From the NCBI RefSeq assembly GCF_920987055.1, contig NZ_CAKLBX010000004.1, positions 78,341 through 142,340 of the forward strand: 64,000 bases of DNA, read 5' to 3'. The DNA is from Novosphingobium sp. CECT 9465 (GTDB taxonomy: Bacteria > Pseudomonadota > Alphaproteobacteria > Sphingomonadales > Sphingomonadaceae). Below, in pieces: positions 42,461 to 51,152 of the stretch. Position numbers and translations under genes: made by a program. Within the stretch, counting starts at the first letter, position 1; each line of letters opens with the position of its first letter. Under the pieces are notes generated by a model, which made no database searches, was not told the origin of the DNA, and saw only the letters and a list, made by a program, of their open reading frames with translations.

Positions 42461-45370
42461 ATGGATCGGAGTATTCCGGGCGGGGATTTGATCGGACGAT
42501 GGAGCCTGAGCTTTGCCGATATTGATTTTGTAAATTCGAAGCCGGCCCTGACGCGCCTTGGCCTCGCCGCGCAGCTGAAATTCTTCGCTTCCCTGGGGTT
42601 TTTCGCGATCGATCCCGGCTCAATCCCTACCGATGGCCTCTCGTATCTGGCCGAGCAACTCGGTGTCGAGGCTGGCGAGATAGCCGGTTATGACTTTTCC
42701 AGTCGGACAGCACGACGGCATTGTGCGGAGATCCTGATCCATCTTGGATATCACCGCATGAAGCGGGTGGATCGCGCGCAATTGACGGAATGGATTGCTG
42801 GCGAGCTGTGCCCGGGCGGCCAGTCGATCAATGCCATGCTTGAGCATGTTTTCCTGTGGTGCCGGGACCGGCGTATTTATGGGCCGTCGCGCAAGGAGCT
42901 TGAACGTGTCGTTCGCTCACAACGGCAAGATTATCTGGACACCTGGCTGATCGGAACCAGTGATCGGCTTTCGTCAGATGCGGTGGCGTTATTGGAAGCC
43001 TCGCTTGCCGATCCGGACAGCTCGACCGGATTCAACAGGATGAAGGGTGACGCCGGACAGGCAACGCTCGACAACATTCTCGACGTGACCGAGAAACTCG
43101 CCTTTATCCAGAGACTTGATCTTCCCCATGATCTCCTGACGGCTACGGGCAAGCCATGGGTCGATCAGATTGTTCGCCGCGTTGCCGGTGAAAAGGCCTC
43201 GGAGATGCGCCGGCATGCGCCGGCGCGACAGCTCGGCCTTTATGCGATTTATCTAATGTCGCGGGAGGCGCAACTCACTGACGCGATGATCGACCTGCTG
43301 ATCGAAACCGTTCACAAGATCGGAACGCGCTCGAAACGCAAGGTGGTGGGCGATATCGCGAAAGACATCGAGCGGGTCTATGGAAAGGAGCGCCTGCTGG
43401 TCGAGATCGCCAGCGCCTCGATCAATGAACCATCGGGGCGCATCTGCGATGTCATTTTCCCGATCGCCGGTAAGGCCAAGCTGGCGGCGATCGTCAAGGA
43501 GAGCCATGCGAAGGGCGCTCTGGACCGGCGCATCTACAAGGTGATGCGTGGTTCCTGGGCCAATCATTACCGGCGCATGCTGCCAAGCCTGCTTTCCGTA
43601 CTTGAGTTCCGGTCGAACAACGCGGTGTGGCGGCCGGTCCTGGCGGCCCTCGACTGGATCAGGAGCAAGGTGGATGGCGGATGCCGCTTCGTGCCATTGC
43701 AGGATGTTCCGATCGATGAGGTGATTCCAGCGCGATGGCGCAGTTCCGTCATTGATGACGATGGGCGGGTAAACCGGATCAGCTATGAGCTTTGCGTCCT
43801 GACGCAACTGCGCGACCGCATCCGCTCCAAAGAAATCTGGGTGGTCGGGGCGGATCGCTATCGCAATCCCGATGACGATCTTCCCAAGGACTTCGAGATC
43901 AGGCGAGATGCGTACTATTCCGGCCTCAGCCTGACGCCAGATGCGCAGGCGTTTTGCGCCTCGATCCGGGAGGAGCTTGAACGGGAACTGTTGCTCCTCA
44001 ATGCCAATATTCCACAAAACGACAAGGTCCGGCTCCTGTGGCGCGGCGACAACCGGATATCGATTACACCGTTCAAGCCCTTGCCCGAACCGAAGGGTCT
44101 CGCTTCGATCAAAAGCGAGATCGGTCAGCGCTGGCCGATGACCGGACTGCTGGACGTGTTGAAAGAGGCTGCTCTGGACACGGGATTGATGGATGCTTTC
44201 GAAACGTCGGCCTCGCGGGTTACCCTGTCGAAAGCAGCCTTGGCTCAGCGTCTTTTGCTGTGTCTCTATGGCTTGGGCACGAACGCCGGGCTCAAGCGGG
44301 TCGCTGGCGCAACACCCGATGTCAGTTACGAGGAATTGCTGCATGTCCATCGCCGTTTCATCCACGCGCCAGCGCTGAGGGAGGCGTGCGCGCGGGTAGC
44401 AAACGCGACACTGGCAATCCGCAATGCCGCAGTATGGGGAGATGCGGGCACGGCATGCGCGTCCGATTCAACGAAGTTCGGCGCGTGGGACCGCAACCTG
44501 ATGACGGAATGGCACGCCCGCTATGGCGGCCGTGGCGTCATGATCTACTGGCATGTGGAGAAGCGCGCGACCTGCGTTTATTCCCAGCTCAAGCGGTGCT
44601 CTTCCTCGGAGGTCGCCTCCATGATCGAAGGCGTGCTACGCCATTGCACCGACATGGAAATCCAGCGCCAGTACGTCGATAGCCACGGCCAGAGCGCAGT
44701 CGGCTTTGCGTTCTGCCGACTCCTTGGATTTGAGCTTGCCCCGCGGCTGAAAGCAGTGGCACGCCAGAAACTGGCCCTTCCCCAAGCCGGCATGCGCACG
44801 CGGCTTTCCAATTTACTGCCGATCCTCTCCAGCCCGATCGACTGGGACGAGATCGAGCAACAATATGACGAAATGGTCAAATATGCCGCTGCCATGCAAT
44901 CGCGCACCGCCGATCCGGAAGCGATCCTGCTCCGGTTTGCCAGAGCCGAAGTGATGCACCCGACCTACAAGGCGCTGAGTGAACTCGGCCGCGCGGTCAA
45001 AACAATCTTCCTATGCCGGTATTTGCGTCAGGAGGCATTCCGCCGCGAGATCCACGAAGGGCTGAATGTGGTTGAGAACTGGAACGGCGCTAATGGTTTC
45101 GTGTTCTTCGGCAAGGGCGGCGAGATCGCCACCAACCGCATCCATGAGCAGGAAATCTCCGTTCTGGCGCTACACCTCCTGCAAGCGTCGCTGGTGTATG
45201 TGAACACCCGCATGCTTCAGATCGTACTGGTTGAGCCGAAGTGGGCGGGGCGGATGACGCCGGAAGATTATCGTGGTCTCACGCCGTTGATCTACAGTCA
45301 TGTGAACCCTTATGGCCGCTTCGACCTCGACCTGAACGACCGGATTGATTTTGGACGGCTTGCAGCGTGA
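42461..45370 (+). CDS. tnpA: Tn3-family transposase TnpA
   Basis: 969 residues. The N-terminal DUF4158-like part ([20 protein letters not shown]) recognises the ends. The catalytic core shows [20 protein letters not shown] with the first aspartate, YIDSHG-like [20 protein letters not shown] with the second, and the glutamate in [20 protein letters not shown], the Tn3-type N-x-W-N-x-A signature. The C-terminus ([19 protein letters not shown]) differs from the tail at 18.1 kb. ATG 42461 is preceded by AGGGAG. Complete. Confidence 0.94.
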   Translation: MDRSIPGGDLIGRWSLSFADIDFVNSKPALTRLGLAAQLKFFASLGFFAIDPGSIPTDGLSYLAEQLGVEAGEIAGYDFSSRTARRHCAEILIHLGYHRMKRVDRAQLTEWIAGELCPGGQSINAMLEHVFLWCRDRRIYGPSRKELERVVRSQRQDYLDTWLIGTSDRLSSDAVALLEASLADPDSSTGFNRMKGDAGQATLDNILDVTEKLAFIQRLDLPHDLLTATGKPWVDQIVRRVAGEKASEMRRHAPARQLGLYAIYLMSREAQLTDAMIDLLIETVHKIGTRSKRKVVGDIAKDIERVYGKERLLVEIASASINEPSGRICDVIFPIAGKAKLAAIVKESHAKGALDRRIYKVMRGSWANHYRRMLPSLLSVLEFRSNNAVWRPVLAALDWIRSKVDGGCRFVPLQDVPIDEVIPARWRSSVIDDDGRVNRISYELCVLTQLRDRIRSKEIWVVGADRYRNPDDDLPKDFEIRRDAYYSGLSLTPDAQAFCASIREELERELLLLNANIPQNDKVRLLWRGDNRISITPFKPLPEPKGLASIKSEIGQRWPMTGLLDVLKEAALDTGLMDAFETSASRVTLSKAALAQRLLLCLYGLGTNAGLKRVAGATPDVSYEELLHVHRRFIHAPALREACARVANATLAIRNAAVWGDAGTACASDSTKFGAWDRNLMTEWHARYGGRGVMIYWHVEKRATCVYSQLKRCSSSEVASMIEGVLRHCTDMEIQRQYVDSHGQSAVGFAFCRLLGFELAPRLKAVARQKLALPQAGMRTRLSNLLPILSSPIDWDEIEQQYDEMVKYAAAMQSRTADPEAILLRFARAEVMHPTYKALSELGRAVKTIFLCRYLRQEAFRREIHEGLNVVENWNGANGFVFFGKGGEIATNRIHEQEISVLALHLLQASLVYVNTRMLQIVLVEPKWAGRMTPEDYRGLTPLIYSHVNPYGRFDLDLNDRIDFGRLAA

Positions 45371-45506
45371 GGCGGCTGATCGGCCTATAACATTTGGGTA
45401 CACCCCAGAGTGATAGGGCCGAGTGACACCATTCGTCTGTCACAAAAGGGTGGGTTTGCGCTCAATGTGACGATACACTGCAAGAGCCACCCTAATGTGA
45501 CGGATT
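45371..45506. promoter_or_regulatory. Probable res site of the Tn3 transposon
   Basis: The tnpA-tnpR gap has GTGACACCATTCGTCTGTCAC (inverted GTGACA/TGTCAC words, about 45422-45442) and two AATGTGACG copies (about 45466 and 45494). Repeated inverted subsites just before tnpR are the usual resolvase binding pattern. Confidence 0.5.
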
Positions 45507-46379
45507 TTGCACTTGGCTCGTATCGGATATGCCCGCGTCAGCACCACGGACCAGGATCTGGATATCCAGATTGGCCGCCTCAAGAATGCAGGTTGCGAAA
45601 TTATCCGTTCCGAGACCGGATCGGGGGCCTCGCGGAGCGGGCGCACGGAACTGGAAACGATCATGCAGTTTATGCACACCGGCGACGAGCTGGTCGTGCT
45701 GCGGCTCGACCGGCTCGGCCGCTCCACGCGCGATGTCCTGAACCTGGTGCATGAGCTTGATGAAAAGGGAGCTTCGCTGCGCATCCTTGAGCCAGAGGTG
45801 ACGACGGCGGGCGACATGGGGCGAATGGTCATCACCATACTCGGCATGGTCGCCGATATGGAGCTGAAGTTCATCAAGGATCGTCAGCGCGCCGGGATCG
45901 AAGCGGCGCGCGCCGAAGGCGTTTACAAAGGCCGGAAGAAGAACGTCGATGACGATGAAATCCGCCGTCGCCTTGCCGCCGGCGCCAGCAAGGCCCGCGT
46001 TGCCCGCGACCTGAAGGTCTCACGAATGACCGTCTATCGGGCGCTCGACATTATTCCGTCACAGACCAAACTGCCGGAAAAGCCGCCCACTGCCAGCATC
46101 GCCCTGCATCTGATTATCGAGAACTTCAACAAGCGTGGAAGAGGTAGAAAACCCGCTCGGGAGCGGATTGAGGCGATGCTGGAACGCGACTACGCCATGG
46201 TAAAAAACGGCAATTGTGATTACAAACTGACCGTCGCCTATGACCCCGATCCGGATGGCATTTCCCTTGATGAGGAAATCCAAAGCCTCCTCTCCGAGAT
46301 GTTCAACATCGCAGAGAGCTACAATTGCTCCATGGAAGCCGATATCTACGAGGTCGGTGGTCAGCAACGGTCCTGGTAG
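45507..46379 (+). CDS. tnpR: Serine resolvase with C-terminal extension
   Basis: About 290 residues, long for a Tn3 resolvase (usually 180-200). The catalytic domain has IGYARVSTTDQDLDIQIGRL with the serine, VVLRLDRLGRSTRDVLNLVH, and MVADMELKFIKDRQRAGIEA; a helix-turn-helix follows (GASKARVARDLKVSRMTVYR). The last 95 residues (RGRGRKPARERIEAMLERDY, then acidic helices to YEVGGQQRSW) form an added domain of unknown role. Starts are TTG 45507 or TTG 45513; no ATG is near. Confidence 0.85.
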   Translation: MHLARIGYARVSTTDQDLDIQIGRLKNAGCEIIRSETGSGASRSGRTELETIMQFMHTGDELVVLRLDRLGRSTRDVLNLVHELDEKGASLRILEPEVTTAGDMGRMVITILGMVADMELKFIKDRQRAGIEAARAEGVYKGRKKNVDDDEIRRRLAAGASKARVARDLKVSRMTVYRALDIIPSQTKLPEKPPTASIALHLIIENFNKRGRGRKPARERIEAMLERDYAMVKNGNCDYKLTVAYDPDPDGISLDEEIQSLLSEMFNIAESYNCSMEADIYEVGGQQRSW

Positions 46380-46493
46380 AATCAATCAAGCGTTCAGTGT
46401 TCGTTCTTCAACCTGGCCAAAATCGCAGCTTCGGGCCGACTGGGCCAAGATGGCGGACACGATTAGCACGGCCATGAGTTTTCCCCTAAGCTA

Positions 46494-46513
46494 TATGTTT
46501 GCATGTGAACATG
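46494..46513 (+). repeat. 20-bp palindromic motif, copy C
   Basis: TATGTTTGCATGTGAACATG, one base before the 3' end of the ribbon-helix-helix gene that overlaps the second parA. Confidence 0.75.
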
Positions 46514-46514
46514 C

Positions 46515-46829
46515 TCACTTGCCTACAGGACTTTCCCCCATCTTTCGGAGCCAGTCGTTGAACGCCTCGGCCATCGCGTCCTGCAAGCTCATGCCGTGCT
46601 TGCGGGCGGTCATGTGCATGGCGAACGACATTTCCGGGCTGAAATAGCCCGTCATCGCCTTCTTGCCCTGACGGCTCGGCGCAACCGGGCTGCTGCTCGA
46701 ACTGCTGCCGGTGCCTACGCCAGTGCTGCGGGCGCTCGGCGCGGCCGCCCTTCCCTCCGGCTCGGCCGTCGCCGGCGTCGGCGCTGCGTCCCGATCCCGC
46801 AATGCAAGCAATGATCCCTTCCGGCTCAT
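46515..46829 (-). CDS. Ribbon-helix-helix partner of the second ParA
   Basis: 104 residues. The first half is a disordered Ala/Ser/Pro-rich tail (with SSSSSSP), the second a compact DNA-binding region: KKAMTGYFSPEMSFAMHMTA followed by RKHGMSLQDAMAEAFNDWLR, the pattern of small ParG/CopG-like proteins. It overlaps the parA stop by four bases, so it should be the centromere-binding partner. The palindromes at 46494, 46859 and 47501 are its likely sites. Confidence 0.75.
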   Translation of the reverse strand: MSRKGSLLALRDRDAAPTPATAEPEGRAAAPSARSTGVGTGSSSSSSPVAPSRQGKKAMTGYFSPEMSFAMHMTARKHGMSLQDAMAEAFNDWLRKMGESPVGK

Positions 46830-47479
46830 GCGCTGGCCCTCCGCTTCCTATCTGCTGGCATGTTTACATGTTCACATGCCCACTTGTAAAGCTGACGCAC
46901 CTCATCGGCCGCCTTGCCATTCGGTTCGATCTCCATCACGGTTTTTCCCTCGGTCGCCGCATGGCGGAACGCGGCGCGATCCGCGACACGCAGCGGGCAG
47001 GCGTCCAGCCCGTAACCCTGCACGAGCTGCGCCGCCTCGTCATACATGCGTGGCGCGGTCGGGCTTCCCGCCGTGAAGATCACGAAAGCGGGCTTGCCGC
47101 GCATCTTCACAAGGCTGGCCGTGGTCTTGATCGCGGCCAGGTCGAACGCGCTCGGCCGACAAGGTATCAACACCAGGTCGGCCGCCTCGACGGCGGCGCT
47201 GGCGGCGCTGTCGGCATGGGGCGGGGTGTCGATCACGATGAACTCCGCGCCCTGCGCCGTCGCTTGCTCGATCTTGGCGGCAAGGCGAGGGGGGGCGCTG
47301 TCGATCACGACCGGGGGCGCGTCCTGCCGCCATGCCGCCCATTGGCTCGCCGTCGCCTGCGGGTCGAGGTCGATCACCAGCGCGGTATGCCCGGAATCCT
47401 CGGCGGCTGCGGCCAGGTGCAAGGCGAGGGTGGTCTTGCCCGCGCCCCCCTTCTGGCTGATGATCGCGATTGTTGGCAT
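46826..47479 (-). CDS. parA: Second partition ATPase ParA (type Ib-like)
   Basis: 217 residues, lacking the long DNA-binding N-terminus of the first ParA. Walker A IISQKGGAGKTTLALHLAAA is at residues about 5-20, then ALVIDLDPQATASQWAAWRQ and FIVIDTPPHADSAASAAVEA. ATG 47479 gives MPTIAIIS; ATG 47503 would add eight residues. Short ParA proteins paired with a ribbon-helix-helix protein are autoregulated by the partner. A palindrome overlaps the upstream region (47501-47520) and another lies in the 3' end of the gene. Confidence 0.88.
   Translation of the reverse strand: MPTIAIISQKGGAGKTTLALHLAAAAEDSGHTALVIDLDPQATASQWAAWRQDAPPVVIDSAPPRLAAKIEQATAQGAEFIVIDTPPHADSAASAAVEAADLVLIPCRPSAFDLAAIKTTASLVKMRGKPAFVIFTAGSPTAPRMYDEAAQLVQGYGLDACPLRVADRAAFRHAATEGKTVMEIEPNGKAADEVRQLYKWACEHVNMPADRKRRASA
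46859..46878 (+). repeat. 20-bp palindromic motif, copy D (variant)
   Basis: CATGTTTACATGTTCACATG, inside the 3' end of the second parA. Three CATGT half-sites in a row instead of the usual spacing. Confidence 0.6.
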
Positions 47480-47500
47480 GTGAATATCCTTACATGAACT

Positions 47501-47520
47501 CATGTTTGCATGTGGTCATA
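47501..47520 (+). repeat. 20-bp palindromic motif, copy E, parA operator candidate
   Basis: CATGTTTGCATGTGGTCATA lies just upstream of the parA start on the minus strand, with further half-sites TACATGAACTCATG at 47491-47504. Its position fits an operator for self-regulation. Confidence 0.65.
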
Positions 47521-47554
47521 GCGCAAGCGGCTATCGGATGAAAGGGCAGGGCGT

Positions 47555-48196
47555 CTAGCCGTCCTCGCCGCCCTCATCCTCGCTGTCATCGTCCAGCGCC
47601 TCATGGCTCATCTGGCCGTGATCCTCGATCGGGCAAAGCGGCGCTCCGGCCTGCTCAAGCCATTTGCGCGCGGTCCTCGCGGTATAGCCGCACGTCGCGC
47701 ACTCGCATTTCAGCATCCGGGTTTTCTGCTCCTTGGGCGCGGTCGACTCCCCGTCCGTGTCGAGACGGGCATGGGGGAGGGGGCCAGCGGCATCGAGGAT
47801 CGGTGCGACGGCCGCAAGGAACGCCTCGCCGGGGGTGGTGGCGCGCATAGGCCCGACCAACCCCAGCCCCAGCGCGACCCGTTTAAACGCCTTCCCATGC
47901 CCTGCCGGGATGCCGACGGCGGCATGGACCAGCTCATGCGCGAGGATGGCCGCGATCTGCGCCGGCATCGCATCGGGCGCGTGCGCTAGGTCCGGGCGAA
48001 TGAAGATTTCAAAATGCCCGTCCGCGCTAAGTCGGTTGTCCCAGCACTCACCGATCGCCTTGCCCTTCGCGCCTCTGCTGGTGAAGCCGATCGCCACGCG
48101 TAAGCGGTCGGGCAGGGGGGCGTCCAGCGCCTCGAACAGCAGAGCCATGCCCTGCGCCACGGCATTGAGCCAGCTTTCGCGGGTTTCGTGGGTCAT
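47555..48196 (-). CDS. SprT-like zinc metalloprotease-domain protein
   Basis: 213 residues. A zinc-binding IAAILAHELVHAAVGIPAGH (H-E-x-x-H) with a downstream histidine-lysine, followed by a C-terminal zinc ribbon (CECATCGYTARTARKWLEQA, then PLC), matches the SprT-like architecture frequent on plasmids. Eukaryotic relatives cut DNA-protein crosslinks; plasmid members are uncharacterised. ATG 48196 is chosen over upstream codons because the preceding translation is GC-noise. It follows the parA promoter region on the same strand. Confidence 0.75.
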   Translation of the reverse strand: MTHETRESWLNAVAQGMALLFEALDAPLPDRLRVAIGFTSRGAKGKAIGECWDNRLSADGHFEIFIRPDLAHAPDAMPAQIAAILAHELVHAAVGIPAGHGKAFKRVALGLGLVGPMRATTPGEAFLAAVAPILDAAGPLPHARLDTDGESTAPKEQKTRMLKCECATCGYTARTARKWLEQAGAPLCPIEDHGQMSHEALDDDSEDEGGEDG

Positions 48197-48599
48197 CGTC
48201 TTTACTCCCTTCAAATCGCCTGTCCGGCGATGGCCATGCCATCGGCCGGAACACGGACGCCCAAGAACGCCGGCGAGAGAGGGGGGCAGCGGGAATCTGC
48301 GGGAGTGGTGCGCGGCGCAGGGAGGCGCAGCCGAGTGAGCCACGGTCCCGCTGATTGCCGTTGCGGGGGAGAGGCGGCCGGGACCGCCTTTCCCCCGGCA
48401 CTGCTGCGCGAGATCCGCGCAGCGATCTCGCTTCCGCCATGTGGATCGTTACCTTGGGCCAAGACCGCTTGCGGGCTTGGGGAGCGTGAGCGACTAGAGC
48501 CACGGTGCCGCGCCAGCGGCAGGCGCATAATCACCGCACCCATTGCCAAAATCAGATTTTGTGACTACATTGGGACTACGTTTTCAGAAGGAAATCCCA
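48197..48599. other. Divergent intergenic region
   Basis: About 400 bp between the SprT-like gene and relB. The right part has CATTTGGGACTACG-like AT-richer sequence near 48555-48595, which should contain the relB promoter and operator (GTGACTACATTGGGACTACG repeats GACTACNTTG). No gene was recognised in either strand. Confidence 0.4.
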
Positions 48600-48866
48600 A
48601 TGGCTGTTTCCGACACCTATGTCCGCGCCAGGATCGACAATACGACGAAGGAACGCGCCACCGCCGCGCTGGGCGCGATGGGCCTTTCGATCTCCGACGC
48701 TATCCGGCTGCTGATGCTGCGTATCGCCGACGAACGGCGCTTGCCTTTCGAGGTCAAGGTTCCGAACGCCGCGACACGCGAGGCAATGGCAGAGCTGGCG
48801 GCGGGGAAGGGGACCAAGTTTGCCAGCGTCGATGCGCTGATGGCGGACCTCCATGCGGACGATTGA
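48600..48866 (+). CDS. relB: RelB/DinJ-family antitoxin
   Basis: 88 residues from ATG 48600, with AAGGAAATCCCA upstream. An N-terminal ribbon-helix-helix (SDTYVRARIDNTTKERATAA, LGAMGLSISDAIRLLMLRIA) for DNA binding and dimerisation is followed by a toxin-covering tail (PNAATREAMAELAAGKGTKF). It neutralises the downstream toxin and represses the pair. A 14-bp overlap with the toxin gene indicates coupled translation. Confidence 0.88.
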   Translation: MAVSDTYVRARIDNTTKERATAALGAMGLSISDAIRLLMLRIADERRLPFEVKVPNAATREAMAELAAGKGTKFASVDALMADLHADD

Positions 48867-49134
48867 TCGTTCGACCCGGTTCAAGCGCGACTACAAGCGG
48901 GAATCAAAGGGCCGACATCGAGCGACCCTCGATGCCGATCTTCTGCCCGTCCTGGCCGCGCTCGCGACCGACACGCCGCTTGATCCCAAATACCGCGACC
49001 ATGATCTGAGCGGCGATTGGGCGGGCTACCGCGATTGCCACGTCAAGCCCGATCTGGTGCTGATCTACGCCAAGCCCGACGACGAAACGCTGCGCCTCGC
49101 GCGCCTTGGCTCGCATAGCGAGGTATTCGGATAG
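48853..49134 (+). CDS. RelE/YafQ-family mRNA interferase toxin
   Basis: 93 residues. The YafQ fold is seen in TRFKRDYKRESKGRHRATLD, the conserved LDPKYRDHDLSGDWAGYRDC segment with catalytic-type histidines and aspartate, and LVLIYAKPDDETLRLARLGS HSEVFG at the end. YafQ-type toxins cut mRNA in the ribosomal A site. It helps keep the plasmid by killing or arresting cells that lose it. Its stop is followed directly by the next gene at 49135. Confidence 0.88.
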   Translation: MRTIDRSTRFKRDYKRESKGRHRATLDADLLPVLAALATDTPLDPKYRDHDLSGDWAGYRDCHVKPDLVLIYAKPDDETLRLARLGSHSEVFG

Positions 49135-49764
49135 ATGACGCATATGCGGGCGATCTTCATCCGCCACGGCGAATCTACAGGCAACGCCGGCGTGCCGTGT
49201 CGCGATCTCGCGACGATCGAGCTGACGGAGCACGGCCACGAACAAGCGCGCCAGGTCGCGGCGAGCTGGACGCAAGCGCCCGCGCTCATCGTCACGTCGC
49301 CCTATACCCGCACCCGGCAGACGGCCGCGCCGACGATCGCGCGCTTCCCCGGCGTCCCGGTCGAAGTCTGGCCGATAGAAGAGTTCACCTATCTGCAACC
49401 GGCGCGCTGGAACGGCACGCGCAGCGCCGAGCGGATGCCGCACCTCGAACGCTATTGGAGCGAGGCCGATCCTGATTATTGCGACGGGGAGGGGGCGGAG
49501 AGCTTCGCCAATCTGCTCCGGCGCTGCGAGGCGGCGCTTGCCCGCCTCGCCGCCATGCCGGCCGCTTCGCTGGTCTATGTGTTCGGGCATGGGCAATTCA
49601 TCCAGGCCGCGCGCGCGATCGTCGCCGACGCTCATCTGGACGATCGGGGCAAGATGCTCGGTTTCTGGCACAAGGGCGAGCCGCCCGCGATCAGCAACGC
49701 GCAGCAGGTAGGGTTCCATTGGCAGGGCGGGCGCTGGGGATGTGCGCCAGCGATCGCCGCCTAG
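49135..49764 (+). CDS. Histidine phosphatase (phosphoglycerate mutase-like) family protein
   Basis: 209 residues. The phosphohistidine motif IFIRHGESTGNAG (R-H-G) opens the protein; the later catalytic acid and histidine are in VYVFGHGQFIQAARA, with ALIVTSPYTRTRQTAAPTIA between them. It probably dephosphorylates a small molecule. It is packed directly behind the toxin gene without a gap, so it shares its transcript. It overlaps the convergent integrase stop by four bases. Its presence in a toxin-antitoxin unit is unusual. Confidence 0.85.
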   Translation: MTHMRAIFIRHGESTGNAGVPCRDLATIELTEHGHEQARQVAASWTQAPALIVTSPYTRTRQTAAPTIARFPGVPVEVWPIEEFTYLQPARWNGTRSAERMPHLERYWSEADPDYCDGEGAESFANLLRRCEAALARLAAMPAASLVYVFGHGQFIQAARAIVADAHLDDRGKMLGFWHKGEPPAISNAQQVGFHWQGGRWGCAPAIAA

Positions 49765-50723
49765 ATCAACACCCGCTCCACCTCGTCCAGCGTCACGTCA
49801 TCGGGCCGGCGGTCATAGAGCTGGGTCGTGCGGGTAGAGCTGTGGTTCGCCATCGTCGCGGCCGTCTCCAACGTGCCGCCGTTTTTCAGATAGGTGGTGA
49901 TTCCGGTCGCGCGGAACGAATGGTTGCCGATCGCCGTCCCGATCTCGGCCGCGCCTGCGCGCCGGCGCACCATCGCGAAGGCATTGGCTTGGGGCAGGGG
50001 GGTATCGCTTAGTCGCTTAGTCCCGCGTGCGATCGTGCGGAACAGCGATCCCTTGCGATCCTCACGCAGCGCGCACCCGTCGATATAGGCGGTCAGATAA
50101 TCCTCTAGATTGTGATGGCAGGGCATTTCATGGCGCTTGCCGCCTTTCTCGTGCAGTCGGACCCATAGCCGCCTGTTCTGCATGAACACGTCCTCGACCC
50201 GCATCGCTAGCGCCGCGCCGATCCGCGCGAAACTATAGACCATCAACCCGATCAGGGCGCGGTCGCGCAGGCCCGCATGGGTGGTCACGTCGATGCTGTC
50301 GAGCAACCGCCGCGCCTCGTCCGGGGCCAGCACCGGCGTCTTGCCGCGCCGCTGGCTATGCGCCGGCCCGCGCACCGATCCGGCAGGGTTCACCGGCACG
50401 ATATGGCCCGTCACCAGCCAGTCGAACAGGTGGCGCACGCCGGCGAGCTGCTGCTTGACGCTGGGCGCGGCCAGCTCGCGCCCCAGCGCCTCGACCCAGG
50501 CCGCGACGTGGAGCGGTTGCACGGCCTCAAGCGAGGCGACGCCGCGCGCCTCACACCAGGCCAGGAAGTCGCCGGCCGCGCGCATATAGGCGCGGCGCGT
50601 ATGCGGGTTGCGAATGGTGACGGCGAAGAACTCAAGGAAGCGCAGCCGCGTGGCGTCGTCGGCCGCCGCGATCAAGGCCGGCAACGCCAGCGCCGGCGAG
50701 GGCAGGGGGGCGAGCTGGTTCAT
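49761..50723 (-). CDS. Tyrosine recombinase (XerC/D-like integrase)
   Basis: 320 residues from ATG 50723. The N-terminal SAM-like domain (RLRFLEFFAVTIRNPHTRRA, YMRAAGDFLAWCEARG) is followed by the catalytic domain with arginine in LMVYSFARIGAALAMRVEDV, HSFRATGITTYLKNGG (H-x-x-R), MANHSSTRTTQ and the nucleophile in QLYDRRPDD. Plasmid recombinases of this type resolve dimers or move cassettes. It overlaps the stop of the ParD-like gene by four bases, so the two form an operon. No clear attachment or res site was found. Confidence 0.9.
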   Translation of the reverse strand: MNQLAPLPSPALALPALIAAADDATRLRFLEFFAVTIRNPHTRRAYMRAAGDFLAWCEARGVASLEAVQPLHVAAWVEALGRELAAPSVKQQLAGVRHLFDWLVTGHIVPVNPAGSVRGPAHSQRRGKTPVLAPDEARRLLDSIDVTTHAGLRDRALIGLMVYSFARIGAALAMRVEDVFMQNRRLWVRLHEKGGKRHEMPCHHNLEDYLTAYIDGCALREDRKGSLFRTIARGTKRLSDTPLPQANAFAMVRRRAGAAEIGTAIGNHSFRATGITTYLKNGGTLETAATMANHSSTRTTQLYDRRPDDVTLDEVERVLI

Positions 50724-51115
50724 CGTGCGATCTTCTGCCAACGGGCCGGCTCGGGGCGAGGCTTCGCCAGCTCCCGGCGCAATTCGTCAAACATCTCATC
50801 AGCGGGACGAACGCGGCCCGCCTTCACGTCCTCAAGCCCGCGCGCAACCGACTCGTCTAATATCCGGCGTAGCAGCTCGTCGCGCAAATCGCGGTGCGGC
50901 TCCATGTCGATAAAGTTCTTGACGATCGCGAACACCGCCTCGGACGGATCAACGAAATGGCCCCGCTCGACCTGCGCCAACAGCCAATCGGCCATGTCGC
51001 CGGGTAGATACGCCTCGAAACGCAACCCGCCCGCGCGCGCCTGCTCGCACAGCGCCTTGGCTTGGTCGCGCTCGGCGTAGTTGTCGGCAAAAGCCTCGTC
51101 GTCATTTTCGATCAT
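50720..51115 (-). CDS. ParD/CopG-like DNA-binding protein
   Basis: 131 residues from ATG 51115. The central part FEAYLPGDMADWLLAQVERG, then HFVDPSEAVFAIVKNFIDME fits a ribbon-helix-helix type antitoxin (ParD-like G-x-x-x-S/P-E-A-V pattern). The N-terminus is an acidic helix (NDDEAFADNYAERDQAKALC). No toxin gene is adjacent; instead the tyrosine recombinase follows with overlap. It may regulate the recombinase. Confidence 0.6.
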   Translation of the reverse strand: MIENDDEAFADNYAERDQAKALCEQARAGGLRFEAYLPGDMADWLLAQVERGHFVDPSEAVFAIVKNFIDMEPHRDLRDELLRRILDESVARGLEDVKAGRVRPADEMFDELRRELAKPRPEPARWQKIAR

Positions 51116-51152
51116 GCCGGCATCCCTTTTTGCGGTGGATCTTCGGAGGCGT

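Larger units (their letters stand above)
42338..46446 (+). mobile_element. Complete Tn3-family transposon (tnpA-res-tnpR)
   Basis: 4,109 bp. The ends GGCCCAGTCGGCCCCAAGCT (42338) and, reverse-complemented from 46446, GGCCCAGTCGGCCCGAAGCT stay similar for about 45 bp (through GATTTTGGCCA and AGAACG). It holds tnpA, an intervening res-like region and tnpR, but no cargo. The flanks TTTCA and AAGAT show no 5-bp duplication, so one side was rearranged after insertion beside istB. Confidence 0.78.

Noticed and set aside
27625..47520. CRISPR array as an explanation for the repeated 20-bp palindrome
   Set aside because: The copies are not regularly spaced, there are no spacers and no cas genes; an operator or centromere role fits better.
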